Source: Pegea sp. RAD2-039
Taxonomy: Eukaryota; Chordata; Thaliacea; Salpida; Salpidae
DNA: 64,000 bases
Assembly: GCA_034620365.1 (NCBI GenBank)
Contig: JAQGEQ010000043.1
Span: 434,001-498,000, forward strand
Direction of reading: 5' to 3'
Part shown: positions 62,553-64,000 of the stretch, in pieces
Layout: each line of letters starts with the position of its first letter
Position numbering within the stretch: the stretch's first letter is position 1
Notes under the pieces: generated by a model
Told to the model about the DNA's origin: nothing
Databases searched by the model: none
Seen by the model: the letters and a program-made list of their open reading frames with translations, nothing else
Program-made: the position numbers and the translations under genes

Positions 62553-64000
62553 ATGATTCATGAATTAGATGATCTACAAACAAAACTAGGAGGATCAAGC
62601 ACTTTACATGCTCTGTCTTGTTTAGCTGCTTTTATTGCAGGATTAGGTCCAGGATTTTCAACTCAATTTGCTGTATTTTCGAGTGCTGTTCCTGATTTTA
62701 GGCAAGTTTAATTGTCTTATAATTATAATATTAAATAATTTAAAAATCATCTAAAGTTTCACCTGTTTCATTTACAGGTGTTACTTACCTTACAATACAT
62801 CAGGTCTAAGTGAAGAAGAAGTTCTAAATTTAACTGTTCCATATTCAATAAAAAAGAATGTAAAAGTATTTTTAGTTTACAAAAAAATTAAATTATTACA
62901 CTTCAGAAATATGAAAGATGTTTTCATTACGTGATAAATGAAAGTGCAAAAAACAATGGTATTAAAGAGAATAACATTGGAAGCGATAGGGTTCCTTGTG
63001 AAAATGGTTACGTTTACAGTAAAAAACAGTTCGAATCAACAACAATTTCAGAAGTATTCATGATATTAAAAATGTTTATTGTAATTAAGACATATTTAAG
63101 TTTACGTGAATAAAATACCTACATTTATCTATTTTATTTTCAAATAGTCAATTATTGGTAGCCAGGTATTTAATTTATAAATAACTTTTTATTTGATTTT
63201 TAACTAGTGGGATTTGGTTTGTGATCGAGAATATCTTGACACTTTAGTCAACACTCTTATTTGTGTTGGTTACTTCTTGGGTTCTGTGGCTTGTGGACCT
63301 ATATGTGACTGGTAATTTGTTTAAAGTTGTAACATTTGAAAACAAACTTCTATATGTGTTATAAAATAATAATTTTTACAAGTGATTAACTTGTTGGTAC
63401 AATTATCTGAACAAAAAGAACTTAGGTTTGGAAGAAAAAAGTCTATGCTGCTTTTCACTATTTTGTTCATTACTTCTGCAACTGTAACATGTTTGGTGAA
63501 AACAGAAGAAGCATTTATTTCATTCCGTTGCATTTTAGCGGGATGTGCTATTGCCAACTATATTTCCTCTTTCACTTACGGTGCACAAGATTTGATTTTG
63601 TTTTAATCATCTATAGAAGCTTTCCAAAAAAATCTTTATCTGAAAATTGATACTTACACAGCAATTGAAATATGTCCTAAGGAGTCAAGAACTACTGTGG
63701 CATTTCTTCTTCAAACATGTCAAACCTTATCACACGTCATTATACCTTTATTTGGTTTTATTTTTCGTCAGTGGAGAGTTGTCGGTTTTGCTGGCAGCCT
63801 CTTATCTGTTCCATTTTTATTTCTGTATCCAATTATCCCTGAATCACCCAGGTACGAAACCATTAAACTTCACCACCATTTGATTATTTAAAAAATGATT
63901 TTAAATGATATATTTAAACGAGATGTTATAATTTTGCGTTTCTAGTTTACCAACTTTATGAGTTTTAGGTGGCTTTTGTCAAGAAGCAGGTTAAACGAAG
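62553..64000 (+). CDS. SLC22-type organic ion/carnitine transporter (partial, 5' part)
   Basis: Exons 62553-62701, 62778-62859, 62907-63053, 63208-63311, 63426-63580, 63662-63851 and 63969-64000 (cut by the window edge) join in phase to about 253 residues. The order of parts is that of SLC22: a short cytosolic start, first membrane helix (CLAAFIAGLGPGFSTQF), a Cys-rich extracellular loop (CYLP, PYSIKKN, VPCENGYVY), WDLVCD, two helices around GYFLGSVACGPICDWFGRKK, the MFS loop motif, then CPKESRT, and PESPRWLLS at the edge, the family's hallmark before the large intracellular loop. These plasma-membrane carriers move organic cations, anions or carnitine; the substrate class is not decidable here. 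Intron 1 appears to use a GC donor (TTTTAG|GCAAGT). About half of the protein is outside the window. Confidence 0.9.

Noticed and set aside
1-64000. CRISPR array, bacterial operon signals or plasmid origin
   Set aside because: No regularly spaced repeats or bacterial gene structure; the genes are spliced animal genes.

Overview
The window is AT-rich nuclear DNA (roughly 70% A+T by eye) from an animal. Every recognisable protein gene except two is split by introns, almost all with GT-AG ends. The gene set points to a metazoan: cyclin A, a Tbx1/10-type T-box factor, an aldo-keto reductase, CENP-X, CAMLG, codanin-1, an SLC22-type carrier and a large secreted C-type lectin/sushi/MAM protein. A Tbx1/10 gene, lectin-sushi mosaics, a probable two-gene operon and acceptor-like sequences just before several start codons would fit a tunicate, but nothing here proves the phylum.

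Layout. 1-5847 (minus): 5' part of a secreted mosaic protein (four sushi domains, C-type lectin, sushi, partial MAM, ILEI, partial MAM, sushi, second lectin), running off the left edge. About 6290-6545: 3' scrap of a CR1/L2-like LINE, followed by decayed repeats. 10029-12332 (plus): complete cyclin A. 12333-24702: 12.4 kb gene desert before Tbx1/10, with a (CAG)12 tract and a GC-richer block. 24703-37148 (plus): Tbx1/10, seven exons. 41629-43779 (minus): aldo-keto reductase, eight exons. 45914-47790 (minus): a LINE copy with ORF1 and endonuclease but almost no reverse transcriptase. 48483-49370 (minus): CAMLG and CENPX, both intronless, 60 bp apart. 50281-50830: decayed coding-like tract. 51961-59455 (minus): codanin-1, 18 exons, with a second, inactivated LINE copy in its first intron. 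60591-60884: a tRNA-derived SINE with a perfect 13-bp target-site duplication. 62553-64000 (plus): first seven exons of an SLC22-type transporter, running off the right edge.

The genes do not form a pathway. Cyclin A, CENP-X and codanin-1 all act in the chromosome cycle, but they are separated and unrelated in structure. The most unusual items are the ILEI domain wedged between MAM fragments, the tight CAMLG-CENPX pair, the young SINE, and a LINE family whose copies here have all lost the reverse transcriptase core.

Exon borders were derived by hand from splice signals, reading phase and protein similarity. All inferred coding exons join in phase. No RNA evidence or database search was available.
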